Positions 1 to 8,965 of a stretch of 64,000 nt of DNA are shown piece by piece. Source of the stretch: Fischerella sp. PCC 9431 (GTDB lineage: Bacteria; Cyanobacteriota; Cyanobacteriia; Cyanobacteriales; Nostocaceae). The notes beneath the pieces were generated by a model, which had not been told where the DNA came from, did not search any database, and worked only from the letters and a program-made list of their open reading frames with translations. The stretch covers positions 62,001 to 126,000 of the forward strand of contig NZ_ALVX01000004.1 in the NCBI RefSeq assembly GCF_000447295.1, read 5' to 3'. Numbering within the stretch: position 1 is the stretch's first letter; each line of letters opens with the position of its first letter. The position numbers were made by a program, and so were the translations under genes.

Positions 1-186
1 GATAAAAATCAATACAGATCCTAAAGCAATCCCCAAAGTGGCTTTCGTGGTAGTGCCAAAGATATTAAATAATATTTGTGTGAGAGCATTACCCAGAACA
101 GATAAAAAAATAGTACCGATCAAAAAAGGAATTAGGGTTTCAGGGTTAAAAAATATCTTAGCGGCTTGAACAAAGTTATTTCGCAT
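1..186 (-). CDS. Membrane protein, N-terminal part (cut by window edge)
   Basis: An open frame starts with ATG at 184-186 and runs leftward for 62 codons to the window edge without a stop. The residues begin MRNNFVQAAKIFF and include two hydrophobic stretches, about residues 17-40 and 48-62, so it is probably an integral membrane protein. It lies downstream of, and on the same strand as, the 174-residue coiled-coil gene. I do not recognise the family, and the rest of the protein is not visible. Confidence 0.6.
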   Translation of the reverse strand, partial: MRNNFVQAAKIFFNPETLIPFLIGTIFLSVLGNALTQILFNIFGTTTKATLGIALGSVLIFI

Positions 187-192
187 ATTAAA

Positions 193-236
193 GGGATTGG
201 GGATTGGGGATTGGGGATTGGGGATTGGGATTGGGA
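193..236. repeat. Heptad tandem repeat (GGGATTG)n
   Basis: About six head-to-tail copies of the 7-base unit GGGATTG lie just upstream of the membrane-protein start. Such short tandemly repeated repetitive sequences are common between genes in Nostocales. The following 237-320 is low-complexity CT/GT-rich sequence with no gene. Confidence 0.85.
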
Positions 237-324
237 AGAGACGCGGAGAATCTATCAAAATATTCTCCGTGTCCCCGTGTCCTCCTTGTCTCCCTTGTCC
301 CTGTGTCTTTGCGTCCTCAATTCC

Positions 325-849
325 CTAACCAGTGTCTGTATTATGTTCTTTCTGCCAGATGCGAAAATAAGTTTGATAATTAGCATTAGCTTGGTTAATG
401 CGCTCCTCGCACTGTTGTTTTAGGGTACTATATCTCTCTGCAATTAATTGAACTTGTTGATCACAACTGATTTCACGTTTGCGGATTTCTTGCTCCCGAT
501 ATTGTTGAATTTTATCTTGTACTACATAATCCGGTCCAACTGTGCTAATTTCTGATGGTTCAGCAGTTTGAATTTCTTGAACCTCCTGTTGAAATTGAGA
601 CTTTATTTGGTGAATATAAAACTCTTTTTCTTGTTCTAACTCTTGTTTGCGAGACACAAAATAATCTATCTCACTTTGACAGTCAAGCATACCAAGATTT
701 TTAAGAGGACTGTGGGGGTCATTTCCACAAACCCATTTGAGATGAGCATCAATCATCTGCTCTTTGTATTCTTGTTCATCAGAAATTAATTCAATTGTGA
801 ATAAATCTTCTGTGCTAAATTTGTCAGAATTATTATTGAACTTTTTCAT
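325..849 (-). CDS. Coiled-coil hypothetical protein (174 aa)
   Basis: I do not recognise this gene. The product is soluble and highly charged. Long heptad-like helices run over about residues 65-95 and 110-165, rich in Gln, Glu, Lys and Arg, with no membrane segment. Its start overlaps the end of the upstream 107-residue membrane-protein gene by 17 bases. The two are therefore probably cotranscribed and translationally coupled, and the products may form a membrane-tethered complex. Function cannot be given from sequence alone. Confidence 0.7.
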   Translation of the reverse strand: MKKFNNNSDKFSTEDLFTIELISDEQEYKEQMIDAHLKWVCGNDPHSPLKNLGMLDCQSEIDYFVSRKQELEQEKEFYIHQIKSQFQQEVQEIQTAEPSEISTVGPDYVVQDKIQQYREQEIRKREISCDQQVQLIAERYSTLKQQCEERINQANANYQTYFRIWQKEHNTDTG

Positions 850-1156
850 GATACTTCTCCACTAATTCGTCATACGCTTCTGGAAGTTCTACTTTGTCAG
901 CATGGTAATTTGCGATCGCCCACAGTAAAGCGACAGGAAATAAAGCAATTATGGAAGCAATAAAAATGCCAGCCGAAGCAACCATTGAAAAGGCAACTAC
1001 TGCTTCAATAACACTAAGAGATAGGCTAATAACCAGTGCTTCTTTATCCGGTTTACTATAGTGAACACCCTCCAAATCATTGAGCATGTCTAATTGAGTT
1101 TGATAATAGATATCATCGAGATGATCTTGAGAATAATTAAAGTCATCTTGAATCAT
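833..1156 (-). CDS. Small two-helix membrane protein (107 aa)
   Basis: An acidic N-terminal 30 residues is followed by two closely spaced hydrophobic segments, about residues 41-62 and 64-84, and a short charged tail. This predicts a membrane hairpin with both ends on the same side. The gene sits 9 bases after the 145-residue membrane-protein gene and overlaps the next gene, so the three form one leftward operon. No family was recognised. Confidence 0.7.
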   Translation of the reverse strand: MIQDDFNYSQDHLDDIYYQTQLDMLNDLEGVHYSKPDKEALVISLSLSVIEAVVAFSMVASAGIFIASIIALFPVALLWAIANYHADKVELPEAYDELVEKYHEKVQ

Positions 1157-1165
1157 AATTTCTCC

Positions 1166-1603
1166 TTAGTTTTTCTGATTTAGAATTGCTTTGCGAGTAT
1201 TTTGCGTATCTTTTTTTAGCTTGATTCCGACTAAAACTTTAGTCGCATTAGCATGAGCATAAAAACTAGCTAATCCGCCACCTAACAAACCAGCCGATAT
1301 TGCCAAAGATCCTCTTCCTGCTTGTTTAGCAAGTAGCTGAGGCACCATTGAAAATGTGAGACTTCCAGCTATAATGACAATAAATTGTGTAATCTGTCGT
1401 TGGTTGCGTGATAATCGCCGAGAGCGCACAGCATTATATTTAGCAATCTGCGATTTGGCTAAATTATGTTTAGCATATTCTTCAATAGCAGCCATGATAT
1501 ATGTACGATCATATTCAGGTATTTTTTTGAGAATTGTTTGGGGAGTTTTGAGCCAATGTTCAAGTCTAGCTCTACGTTTTGACGGAAATTTTTCAGGTAT
1601 CAT
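1166..1603 (-). CDS. Two-helix membrane protein with basic N-terminus (145 aa)
   Basis: The first 70 residues are strongly basic and helical (KRRARLEHW; SRRLSRNQRQ). Two hydrophobic segments follow at about residues 71-90 and 99-118, the second rich in Gly and Ala. This is probably the first gene of the three-gene leftward operon ending at 325. The 129-base gap upstream holds a repeat-rich palindrome. No known family was recognised, and a role in membrane anchoring of a partner is only a guess. Confidence 0.65.
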   Translation of the reverse strand: MIPEKFPSKRRARLEHWLKTPQTILKKIPEYDRTYIMAAIEEYAKHNLAKSQIAKYNAVRSRRLSRNQRQITQFIVIIAGSLTFSMVPQLLAKQAGRGSLAISAGLLGGGLASFYAHANATKVLVGIKLKKDTQNTRKAILNQKN

Positions 1604-1631
1604 CTTTTTTTACTTAATGAAATTGAGAGAT

Positions 1632-1692
1632 TTGTTGATAGTTAATAGTTAAAACAGTTAACTGATAACTGATAACTGTTAACTATCAACAA
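1632..1692. repeat. Palindrome carrying AACTGAT-type heptads
   Basis: Perfect 14-base arms at 1632-1645 and 1679-1692 (TTGTTGATAGTTAA and its complement) enclose tandem AACTGAT-type units. The element lies between two leftward genes and could fold as a hairpin in RNA. Related heptads recur at about 6538-6690, 8452-8475 and 16430-16620. Confidence 0.8.
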
Positions 1693-1731
1693 TTGATTAC
1701 TAAAATCAGATTACCAGTCGATAGGAATGCT

Positions 1732-2460
1732 CTATTTCCGCACTCTTGGAAATAGCCAATTCAGACAAGCCTGACTGTCAGAATATGTACAGATTTGTGT
1801 ATTTTTAACCGACATCAGCTGACGGCTTAATTGGTTTTGTAAATCGACAGCTGGGCCAATTATCACTACAGCGCCTCCTTTCTGGACAATACTTGCAATT
1901 TTTGATTTAATGAGAGTAAAATCTTGTCGTTGATGATTGACAAGTTCAGCAGATTGAATCACAATTACTGCTGCTACAGGTTGATTATTACCCTGGCTTT
2001 GTTGATGCTGAATCTCTGTTTCTAAACGAGTAAGTGCATCTATTAAGGAAGTTCCCTGAGTTTTACCTATTTCGGGTGGTTGGAGAGCGATCTGTTCGCA
2101 TTGGTTTTGGAGCAACAAGCGATCGCGCTCTTGAAATTCCTGATTGCTCAATATAGCTACCTTATCCGCAAACTTTCCTTGAATATTGGTATCGCCCTCC
2201 ACTAAATTCTCAATGTATTGGTGACAAAGCGTTTCTAAGGATGCTTTGTAAGGTTGATTTGACAAAGATACATCTATCATAAAAACGCTGATTACCCGAT
2301 GGGTAAGCCCGTCCATGAGCAAAGGAATTCCTATTATTAATGCTCCAGCAATACCACATAGCCAAATTAGCGGAGATTTCCACAGGGGTGGTTCCTTTTG
2401 AATCTGTTCAAAAGAGCTATTAGAATCATCTTCTGAACGATTACGGTGAGATAAACTCAT
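1732..2460 (-). CDS. Membrane-anchored VWA-like protein (242 aa)
   Basis: One transmembrane segment (about residues 30-50) follows a short polar cytoplasmic N-terminus. The remainder resembles a von Willebrand A fold. A hydrophobic strand ends in DVSLS (residues 63-67), which fits the DxSxS metal-site motif, and later strands follow (AAVIVIQSAEL, GGAVVIIGPAVDL). The expected threonine and second aspartate of the metal site are not clear, so metal binding is uncertain. It may act as a scaffold on the periplasmic side or in the cytoplasm. The gene is leftward and separated from neighbours by 129 and about 200 bases. Confidence 0.5.
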   Translation of the reverse strand: MSLSHRNRSEDDSNSSFEQIQKEPPLWKSPLIWLCGIAGALIIGIPLLMDGLTHRVISVFMIDVSLSNQPYKASLETLCHQYIENLVEGDTNIQGKFADKVAILSNQEFQERDRLLLQNQCEQIALQPPEIGKTQGTSLIDALTRLETEIQHQQSQGNNQPVAAVIVIQSAELVNHQRQDFTLIKSKIASIVQKGGAVVIIGPAVDLQNQLSRQLMSVKNTQICTYSDSQACLNWLFPRVRK

Positions 2461-2663
2461 AGTAATTGTCTCCTATATATTGAGTTTTCAAGGTACTGAA
2501 TAAACTTCTTGTATAAATTCTCAAAACCCTACCTCAACCCTGCCATTTATAAGGTAAGGAAGTTGATTAGGAAGTATTTCAAATATCTGTGTAAGAAGTT
2601 TTTAGTGAACCAACACTTTCAAATATTACATACTATTGGAAGCTGGAATTTCCTTATTTTCAA

Positions 2664-3251
2664 TTACTCCAGAGCTTCTAATTGCTTGACAACTCGTTTT
2701 AATTCTTCTACAAGACTTGAATTTTTTAATGTTTGCGCCACTTCTATGACTGAACGATAAAACCAAAGCGTTCTTTGGCGCTGTTCTCTATTCCAAGCTT
2801 TTTCTCCATAGAGACGCCATTCAACCAGATTTGAGCGTGCATTGTGTACCTTGTCAGCGAGTGCTACCCTAAGCACTTCAGGTGAACTGTGACAAATGTT
2901 CTCAATATATCTTTGTTTGCGTTCTTCCCAAGGGAGTTTAGGAACAACATCTGATTCAGTGCAACTTTCAACAATATCTGCTACCTTATCTCCAAACTTT
3001 TGACGAATAACTTTACCAGTTGCTGCTCCTCCTTGATCTTCTATTGCATCATGTAGTAGAGCTGCGATCGCTTCATCTTCACTCCCCCCATCTTCTAATA
3101 CCAATGCGGCGACACTAAGCAAATGACTAACGTAGGGAACACCGCTAATTTTCCTCACTTGTTGAGCATGAAGTTGAGTTGCATACACTAATGCTTCTTC
3201 AAAACGATTAGTTAGCTTTGGTTTGTCTGTAAAATTCAAATTTATTTCCAT
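2664..3251 (-). CDS. HD-domain phosphohydrolase, SpoT/MESH1-like
   Basis: The 195-residue protein matches the HD hydrolase part of RelA/SpoT proteins. His28 lies in an LHAQQVRK box, His43 in PYVSHLLSVA, His67-Asp68 in AALLHDAIED, and a later Asp in ADKVHNARSNL. The family hydrolyses (p)ppGpp or related nucleotides with Mn2+. No synthetase or regulatory domain is present, so it is a small stand-alone hydrolase. It ends a leftward pair, 21 bases after the WYL regulator gene, which suggests cotranscription and a possible link to nucleotide signalling in defence. Confidence 0.85.
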   Translation of the reverse strand: MEINLNFTDKPKLTNRFEEALVYATQLHAQQVRKISGVPYVSHLLSVAALVLEDGGSEDEAIAALLHDAIEDQGGAATGKVIRQKFGDKVADIVESCTESDVVPKLPWEERKQRYIENICHSSPEVLRVALADKVHNARSNLVEWRLYGEKAWNREQRQRTLWFYRSVIEVAQTLKNSSLVEELKRVVKQLEALE

Positions 3252-3272
3252 TGCTGTTTTTATTTTCTAGTT

Positions 3273-4967
3273 TTATTGATAATTTTTAAGAGTCGATTCA
3301 ATCTCTTGAACAATTTTTTCTTTTAAATCAATAGGTAAGATTACCTTAACGTTTTTACCCCAAGTTAATATACGCAGAAAAACATCAATATCTTCTTCGT
3401 AAAACTTAGCGATACAAAATACATATTTTTCATGAACCTGTTCATTTAAATACTGTTGAATTAGAAAAATCTCCTGATTATCGAAAAATTCTTCTAACTT
3501 TTCATCCATTTTCTGAAAATTTTCAATATTAATTTCTTGAAAAATTTCTTGACGCGGAGTATCTTGAATATGCTTGCTAAAATGACCCCAATCAAATCTC
3601 ACAAACATCATTTTTTGAGGTTTCCAGAAGGCATAGCCCAAAGTATCTGCATCAAGAGAGTCTTCTACTTGTTCAGGAGTAGGAAGTTTTTCTTCATCCT
3701 TTAGTTTGCATAAATTTACTGGGATTTTATCATCATTCCAATCTAATATCTCTACATCAATAATCCGATCTAACCGATAACCTTCCCATTGATATCTTTC
3801 CCCATTTAATTCTGTTGGATGAACGGCGTATAGATAAGGACTGCGTTTGATGTAGTAAAAAATAACAGGATAAATGATAGTTTTTACTGGTTGAGAATTT
3901 TTAAATTTTTTATAAACTAATTTCAGAGGTTTAACATGATCAGGATTAGACCAGTTCAATTCTAACGTATTTATAATTTGATTATATTTCGCTCTTTCAG
4001 TATTTGTTGATATGATAAATTCTGCTGCAAATAATAGTCTTTTATTGTCAGCTTTTACAAATCTGCGAATAAAATCTGCAAGCTCATCATTAGGGATATA
4101 CTCAGCATTGACTTCGCTACTGTATTCTTGACGATTGTCCTGCTGCAATGAGTCAGGAATTAGCTGCAACCAAGATTCTATTTTCAAGTAATAACCTGTT
4201 AGCTGATAGTTCTTCAGAATTTGATTTGCAAAAAAGAACAATTCCAAATTATTAGACGTGTTAACGCGAACTGCGGATAAAGACTCTAGAATTTTGATGC
4301 CATAACAGAATAACCATTTCAGGGTATTAGCAAGCAAATAACTCTTTTTGTTAGATTTATAAATTGGTTTTAACCAGTAAGTTTGAGGAGCCTGAGTTAA
4401 ACTAACTTGAAAGTCTAATCGATAAGGACGGGTACGGTTTGTAAAATTTGAGCCTTGACTATCAAAGGGATGAAGCTTCAATAATTTATTGATTTTATCG
4501 TCTGAAACTTTGTAGAAATACTTAAAATTATCTAGCCATTCTTCTTGTTTTTCTTTAAGATAAAAAATTTGAAGCCAAATATCTTCAATAGTAACTTTTT
4601 GAAGTAATTCAAGATTTTCTTTTGCCTGTTCTCGCTGTTGTTCTTTCTTTTGCTTTCTACTCCACTCTTTCTTCGTCTGGAGATTATTAGACAGCTTTGG
4701 AGACTGATCCCAAAGGCAAATCTCAAGCTGAATCAACCATTCAAAAAAACTAAACTGAGAATTTGTGTCCTTAAAAGCTAAGGGCGAGTTAATATATTTA
4801 TTCTGTCCCAAAGTAATACCATTACCATATATAGTTTTCAAATATATGTATATTCTCCATGTTTTCTTAAAAGCATCTTCTTCTGATAAGACTGCTTTGG
4901 AGGGTAAAAAACTCCGTAAGAGTTCCACAGTGGGAGCATAGTCAAAAAGTTGATTACATGGCGACAT
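3273..4967 (-). CDS. WYL-domain protein, likely TIGR03985-type CRISPR-associated regulator
   Basis: At 564 residues it is larger than ordinary WYL regulators. About residues 360-410 carry WYL features: the strand SPYLYAVHP, then GYRLDRIIDVEIL, equivalent to the ligand-binding WYL segment. The opening (YAPTVELLRSFLPSK) and overall layout fit the cyanobacterial CRISPR-associated family TIGR03985, though I assign that from memory of the family. A Lys/Gln-rich helical stretch lies near residues 105-125. It is transcribed divergently from the Csx3-ATPase gene across a 117-base gap, as expected for a regulator of that gene, and precedes the HD hydrolase gene. Confidence 0.6.
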   Translation of the reverse strand: MSPCNQLFDYAPTVELLRSFLPSKAVLSEEDAFKKTWRIYIYLKTIYGNGITLGQNKYINSPLAFKDTNSQFSFFEWLIQLEICLWDQSPKLSNNLQTKKEWSRKQKKEQQREQAKENLELLQKVTIEDIWLQIFYLKEKQEEWLDNFKYFYKVSDDKINKLLKLHPFDSQGSNFTNRTRPYRLDFQVSLTQAPQTYWLKPIYKSNKKSYLLANTLKWLFCYGIKILESLSAVRVNTSNNLELFFFANQILKNYQLTGYYLKIESWLQLIPDSLQQDNRQEYSSEVNAEYIPNDELADFIRRFVKADNKRLLFAAEFIISTNTERAKYNQIINTLELNWSNPDHVKPLKLVYKKFKNSQPVKTIIYPVIFYYIKRSPYLYAVHPTELNGERYQWEGYRLDRIIDVEILDWNDDKIPVNLCKLKDEEKLPTPEQVEDSLDADTLGYAFWKPQKMMFVRFDWGHFSKHIQDTPRQEIFQEINIENFQKMDEKLEEFFDNQEIFLIQQYLNEQVHEKYVFCIAKFYEEDIDVFLRILTWGKNVKVILPIDLKEKIVQEIESTLKNYQ

Positions 4968-5084
4968 AAACCTTATTCAAAATCAATATATGCATTATCA
5001 ATCATACTGGAAAGGCGCTATTCCACTATTTTAGTATCGTTTTATAGCAAACCTAGTTAGTCAATTAAGTTAAAGAACTAAGCA

Positions 5085-6335
5085 ATGACACTTAATCTCA
5101 TTTGCGAATACGATGTACAGTGGCAACCTTACCAAAAGATTCAAATTCCCAATCATCGCCAACTTCCGGCAGAAATGCTTAAAGGGTTAAAGTTACCAGA
5201 AGGGATAAACTTTAATTATGGAGTGGTGATTGACGGTAAAGCTCCTAACTGGCTCTACGGCTACTTAGTCTATCAATGTCGGAATGCTGCTTGGATAGGG
5301 TGCAATAACCCTCCGCTTGGAGGTGCAATAGTCGTACATACCAATACACCAACAGTAGAAGTAGGACAAATTCAAGGTTCTACTAAAAATATTTTGCTAA
5401 ATGGTCATTTGAAATTAGAAGTTGATGAAATAAATACAATTGAAGGCGATCGCTATCAACGCTTGCTAATTCATGCTGTCGATATTTCCCCTCAAGTTTT
5501 AAATTCACTCTCACTTCCCAGCAACTTAGATTGGAACAGAGAGATAGTTTTATGGGGACAAGCTCCACTATGGCTTTATGCTTACTTAGTGATGCGTTGT
5601 CAACAAGCCTCATGGATAGCTTGTTACAACATGAAAACTACTGAAGCGGTAATTGTTGCCAGTCAACATTCACAGTTTACACCTGGTGACAAATTTAAGT
5701 TAGTACCTAAATCATCACCTTGTCCTGCTATCGTGTTAGGCGGTCCCCCTAATAGTGGTAAAAGCCTTCTAGCTTACATCTTAAAAAAAACCTTAGTTAA
5801 TAGTGGTTTGAACAATAAGGTTTATTTGCACCGAGTCGCGTGGGATGGGGAAGGAGATTGGTTTGCTGAGATGATGCGTACCAATCCAGACTTAGCAAAT
5901 GAGCTATCAAAGATTGCTGGACGCTGGAACAAACCTGAAAATCCAACAGAATATTTCTCTCAACAATCTGAGGTTATTAAGGAAATTCGCAGATATACAG
6001 ATTTAGTGTTAGTGGATCTGGGTGGAATGCCCAAAGAAGATGATAAATTGTTGTTGCATAGTTGTACTCACTACATTATCATTAGCAACTCTCCACAGGC
6101 TGTAGAAAAATGGCATAAATTCTTCCAAATAGCAGAAGCTCAGAGTCAAGAGCAATTGATTCCTTTGGCAGTGATTCACAGTGTTGAAGAGCAAAAGCTA
6201 GAAGTAGTTATCAATGAACAAGCATACTTAGAAATTGTTGCAGGTCCTTGGAATTACGATCAAACTGAAACTATTCCACAGGTATTGCTCGAAGAAGTAA
6301 TGAAATTGATTAGAGACGGAAAGGGAAATTTCTGA
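5085..6335 (+). CDS. csx3: Tandem Csx3-Csx3-P-loop ATPase fusion
   Basis: Two Csx3-like units are visible: residues 45-95 (GKAPNWLYGYLV...AAWIG...GGAIVV) and 152-202 (GQAPLWLYAYLV...ASWIAC...EAVIV). They are followed by a P-loop domain with Walker A GGPPNSGKS at 219-227 and a hydrophobic Walker B-like strand LVLVDLGG. Csx3 proteins of type III CRISPR systems bind and cleave the messenger cyclic tetra-adenylate. In both units the His, Asp and Arg positions expected for cleavage appear replaced, the usual DPR box reading NPP and NMK, so catalysis may be lost. It is divergent from the WYL regulator. The type III effector genes are not in this window. Confidence 0.85.
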   Translation: MTLNLICEYDVQWQPYQKIQIPNHRQLPAEMLKGLKLPEGINFNYGVVIDGKAPNWLYGYLVYQCRNAAWIGCNNPPLGGAIVVHTNTPTVEVGQIQGSTKNILLNGHLKLEVDEINTIEGDRYQRLLIHAVDISPQVLNSLSLPSNLDWNREIVLWGQAPLWLYAYLVMRCQQASWIACYNMKTTEAVIVASQHSQFTPGDKFKLVPKSSPCPAIVLGGPPNSGKSLLAYILKKTLVNSGLNNKVYLHRVAWDGEGDWFAEMMRTNPDLANELSKIAGRWNKPENPTEYFSQQSEVIKEIRRYTDLVLVDLGGMPKEDDKLLLHSCTHYIIISNSPQAVEKWHKFFQIAEAQSQEQLIPLAVIHSVEEQKLEVVINEQAYLEIVAGPWNYDQTETIPQVLLEEVMKLIRDGKGNF

Positions 6336-6702
6336 TTTGATAACCTCAGTTCGGGTTAAGGACTCAATTTTGATCGCTTGAACGAGAAAATAAGGGTTTC
6401 AGGCTCTCAAAACCAACGACAGAATCAAGATTTCAGCTTATCCCGAACTTAGGTTAGTCAGCGATTTATCGCTCAATTTTGAGGTTTAAAGCCCTAAATA
6501 CGAACTTTCACAACTCATCAAAACAAATGACCGATTCAGTTATCAGTTATCAGTTATTCAGATAACAGGTTCGTTTTGGTGTAAGCCCCTTAATTTATTA
6601 ATGGTATAAACAAAACCTGAGCGTGATTAAATCCCCTCAATTCATTGATGGGGATTAACTGATAACTGTTTAACTGTTCACTGATAACTGTTAAATAAAC
6701 CA
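6336..6702. terminator. Convergent intergenic region with hairpin
   Basis: This 367-base gap between convergent genes holds no gene. A strong hairpin lies at 6627-6658 (ATCCCCTCAAT pairing with ATTGATGGGGAT, one bulged base) without a T-tract. It could act as a weak bidirectional terminator. AACTGAT-type heptads occur at about 6538-6562 and 6657-6692. Confidence 0.45.
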
Positions 6703-8184
6703 CTAGAAGATAATTATTTTATCTTCATCCTCATCTTCAGTACTTTCCAAATGAGGAGCTGATGAACAAAAATAACAATCAGGAGTTTCTAAATACTCTG
6801 TATTTGTCTTATGCCAACTAGAACTAGGAAAATCATAAATCCAGTCAAGACCAGAATCTAAATTCAGAAAACCACTGACCATTCCATGAATTACCCCAAC
6901 TCCTGTACTAGCACAAATGCTATTTAACCAAAATACTGCCGGGTCATTGATTCCTTCTAAATAACCTGCACCAGCAGCGAGTGTATTAATCTCAGTAGGG
7001 GCTGATTCTAGGGCTGCTCTTTGCAGATTGATAATATTACCACACATCAAACACCAGCCACCTCCAAGCGGAGGAACAGTCACGCGACAATACATTCGAG
7101 GTATATTGTCCGATTTAACGTCTATATGAGTCCCAAGACAAACCAGAGGACGCATATATTCCAAAGCTAATTCTTGGGCGATTTGTCGAGAAAGATGATT
7201 ATCAGTTGCAACGACAATTAAATCTGAAGCTGCTATTTCTTGTTTAACTGATTCATTTGCAACCGAGGTTGGTATTGCTTTTACACAAGAACCTGTAGAG
7301 TAGATTCTTTTGATCAGATGTTTCACATAGTCAACTTTATACCATTGCTGGTCTACCATTTTCTGTGTAGCCCCAGGTGTTCGATTGAGATTGACTGCTT
7401 CTAAACGGTCTGGGTCGATTAACACCCATTTTTTTACACCCAAACGTCCCAGCAATTCCGCAAAAATTGAACCGATACCCCCACAACCTATTAAGGTAAC
7501 TGTGAGTTCGCTCAATTGTTTTTGACAAGTTTCTCCAAAAACTTTTTGACGAGCAAACATTAAGTCTGCATTATCTGTTTCCATCTGGGGATCTAAAACC
7601 CCATCCCAAAACCCCTGTTCCCTGTTAAGAGTTCCCTGTTTCCTTTTAATTAGTAAATCTTGAGATTCTGGAACTTCAAACCATGATTGATAGCACTTGA
7701 TGCTTTGGAAAGACAGCCCTTTTCTGTCCCAAATCCGAAATTGATATTGTTGCAATGACTCATCAAAAACCCCAGAAATTAAGCGAGGTTTTTGATAAAA
7801 GCTAGACGAGATAAACTTAGCATATTCAGATTCATAGCGGTCATCAACACCAGAAAAATCGGGAATTCCTTGACCAGCATGAGTGTGAATATGAACTACA
7901 TCAAGTCCTTCGCTCAGATAGGTTTTAAGCAGATACCAATGAAATGGCTGTTTCAGTACTAATCCACTCACAGATTGACGTTCGTAGCAATCACCAGAGG
8001 GAACTACCCAAGCTTTGGGGTAGTATCGAATTTTGTGTTTTGATACCTGATGACGTTTACAAAACAAGAAACCAATGACTTCTTCATTTTTTCTCTGATA
8101 TTGTTGCATAGATTGGCGAAACTGACTCCACATTTGTGGGGATATATGTAGAGAAACTTTTGGTGATTTTTTCTGATTATTCAT
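6703..8184 (-). CDS. Fused JAB peptidase-E1 (ThiF-like) enzyme
   Basis: The N-terminal 160 residues form a JAB/MPN deubiquitinase-like domain: Glu34/35, a His98/His100/His102 box (VHIHTH) and Ser111...Asp114 (DFSGVDD), which bind catalytic zinc. The C-terminal part is an E1/ThiF adenylation domain: glycine loop GCGGIGS, nearby VLIDPDRLEAVNLNR, and two Cys-x2-Cys pairs (CLMC and CYFC) for structural zinc. Together they could process or remove, and activate, the small beta-grasp protein encoded upstream at 8966-9163. Fusions like this occur in bacterial ubiquitin-like (Bil/6e-type) operons. A separate catalytic E1 cysteine could not be assigned. An acidic tail ends the protein. Confidence 0.88.
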   Translation of the reverse strand: MNNQKKSPKVSLHISPQMWSQFRQSMQQYQRKNEEVIGFLFCKRHQVSKHKIRYYPKAWVVPSGDCYERQSVSGLVLKQPFHWYLLKTYLSEGLDVVHIHTHAGQGIPDFSGVDDRYESEYAKFISSSFYQKPRLISGVFDESLQQYQFRIWDRKGLSFQSIKCYQSWFEVPESQDLLIKRKQGTLNREQGFWDGVLDPQMETDNADLMFARQKVFGETCQKQLSELTVTLIGCGGIGSIFAELLGRLGVKKWVLIDPDRLEAVNLNRTPGATQKMVDQQWYKVDYVKHLIKRIYSTGSCVKAIPTSVANESVKQEIAASDLIVVATDNHLSRQIAQELALEYMRPLVCLGTHIDVKSDNIPRMYCRVTVPPLGGGWCLMCGNIINLQRAALESAPTEINTLAAGAGYLEGINDPAVFWLNSICASTGVGVIHGMVSGFLNLDSGLDWIYDFPSSSWHKTNTEYLETPDCYFCSSAPHLESTEDEDEDKIIIF

Positions 8185-8471
8185 GCTCTGTTTATCCTTG
8201 ATGAAGCGTAATTTTGGTCGTCAAACAATTTTAGATTTTGGATTTTGGATTAACCCCACTTAGGTCATCTGGGGACTTGTACCATCAAAGAAGTTTTGGT
8301 GATTATTCATTAGTTATCAATCCTTGGTCATTTAGAGCTTGCAAAGTACAAATGATGGTATTAACGAAAATATGCAAGCTTTATTCTTGCTACCAGGTTC
8401 AACCTGGTAACGAGGTTTTGGAGATAGAGCCTCCCAACTATTGCAAACTCGTAACTGTTAACTGATAACTG
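8185..8471. repeat. Repeat-rich spacer inside the ubiquitin-like locus
   Basis: No coding gene is convincing here. Tandem GATTTTG units occur at 8232-8252, and AACTGATAACTG heptads at 8452-8475. The gap separates the E2-like gene from the JAB-E1 gene, which may therefore have its own promoter, though none is evident. Confidence 0.6.
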
Positions 8472-8957
8472 TTAATCATCAGTGTTGATTGCGTAACGTG
8501 CTGTGACAAATAAAGTAGCGAGATTATGTCCTTTTTCAGCTTGATTGCTAGGTTTCCAACTATTGAGCCATTTATCTCGATTAAATCCTCCGCCAAGTCC
8601 AACACAATACCAGTACCATCCTTCATCGCTTAAAAATGGCGCTCCGTAGTAGCTCTGTCTGGTAAAATGATGGTCTCCTTCTCCTACCGTGTCCCAAGGA
8701 TAGTTGAGATAGCAGCCAATCGGAGGAAGTCGGGGGTATTCTGATGGTAATAAAAACAAAACATCAGTATTAGAAGCCTTGAATTTTTTGGACGACAAAG
8801 GCATTCCTTTGACTAAAACTGCTGTGTATTTCGTATTACCAATAGTCTTGCTACCAGCAATAATATTCTTGGCAACTTTTTCTAATAGTTTGAGTTCTTC
8901 AATAATTCTCGAACTCGGTTGATTTCCGAATTGATCTGGATTAATTGTGATTGTCAT
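8472..8957 (-). CDS. Prokaryotic E2-like protein (Prok-E2_E type)
   Basis: The 161-residue protein fits the E2 family E fold. It has a long N-terminal helix (residues 15-34), a beta-meander, and the Tyr-Pro...Pro-Pro turn PSEYPRLPPIGCYLNYP typical of E2 enzymes. A Trp/Tyr-rich block with DEGWYWYCVGLGGG and a C-terminal helix follow. Only two cysteines exist, Cys82 and Cys118. Cys118 in the aromatic block is the better catalytic candidate, but this is inference. It lies 8 bases after the modifier gene and before the JAB-E1 gene, completing a modifier-E2-E1/JAB set. It should accept the activated modifier and pass it to a target. Confidence 0.75.
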   Translation of the reverse strand: MTITINPDQFGNQPSSRIIEELKLLEKVAKNIIAGSKTIGNTKYTAVLVKGMPLSSKKFKASNTDVLFLLPSEYPRLPPIGCYLNYPWDTVGEGDHHFTRQSYYGAPFLSDEGWYWYCVGLGGGFNRDKWLNSWKPSNQAEKGHNLATLFVTARYAINTDD

Positions 8958-8965
8958 ACTTCACC

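Noticed and set aside
8238-8465. Possible 75-codon gene in the gap of the ubiquitin-like locus
   Set aside because: It runs through heptad repeats, has no ribosome-binding site and no protein-like pattern.
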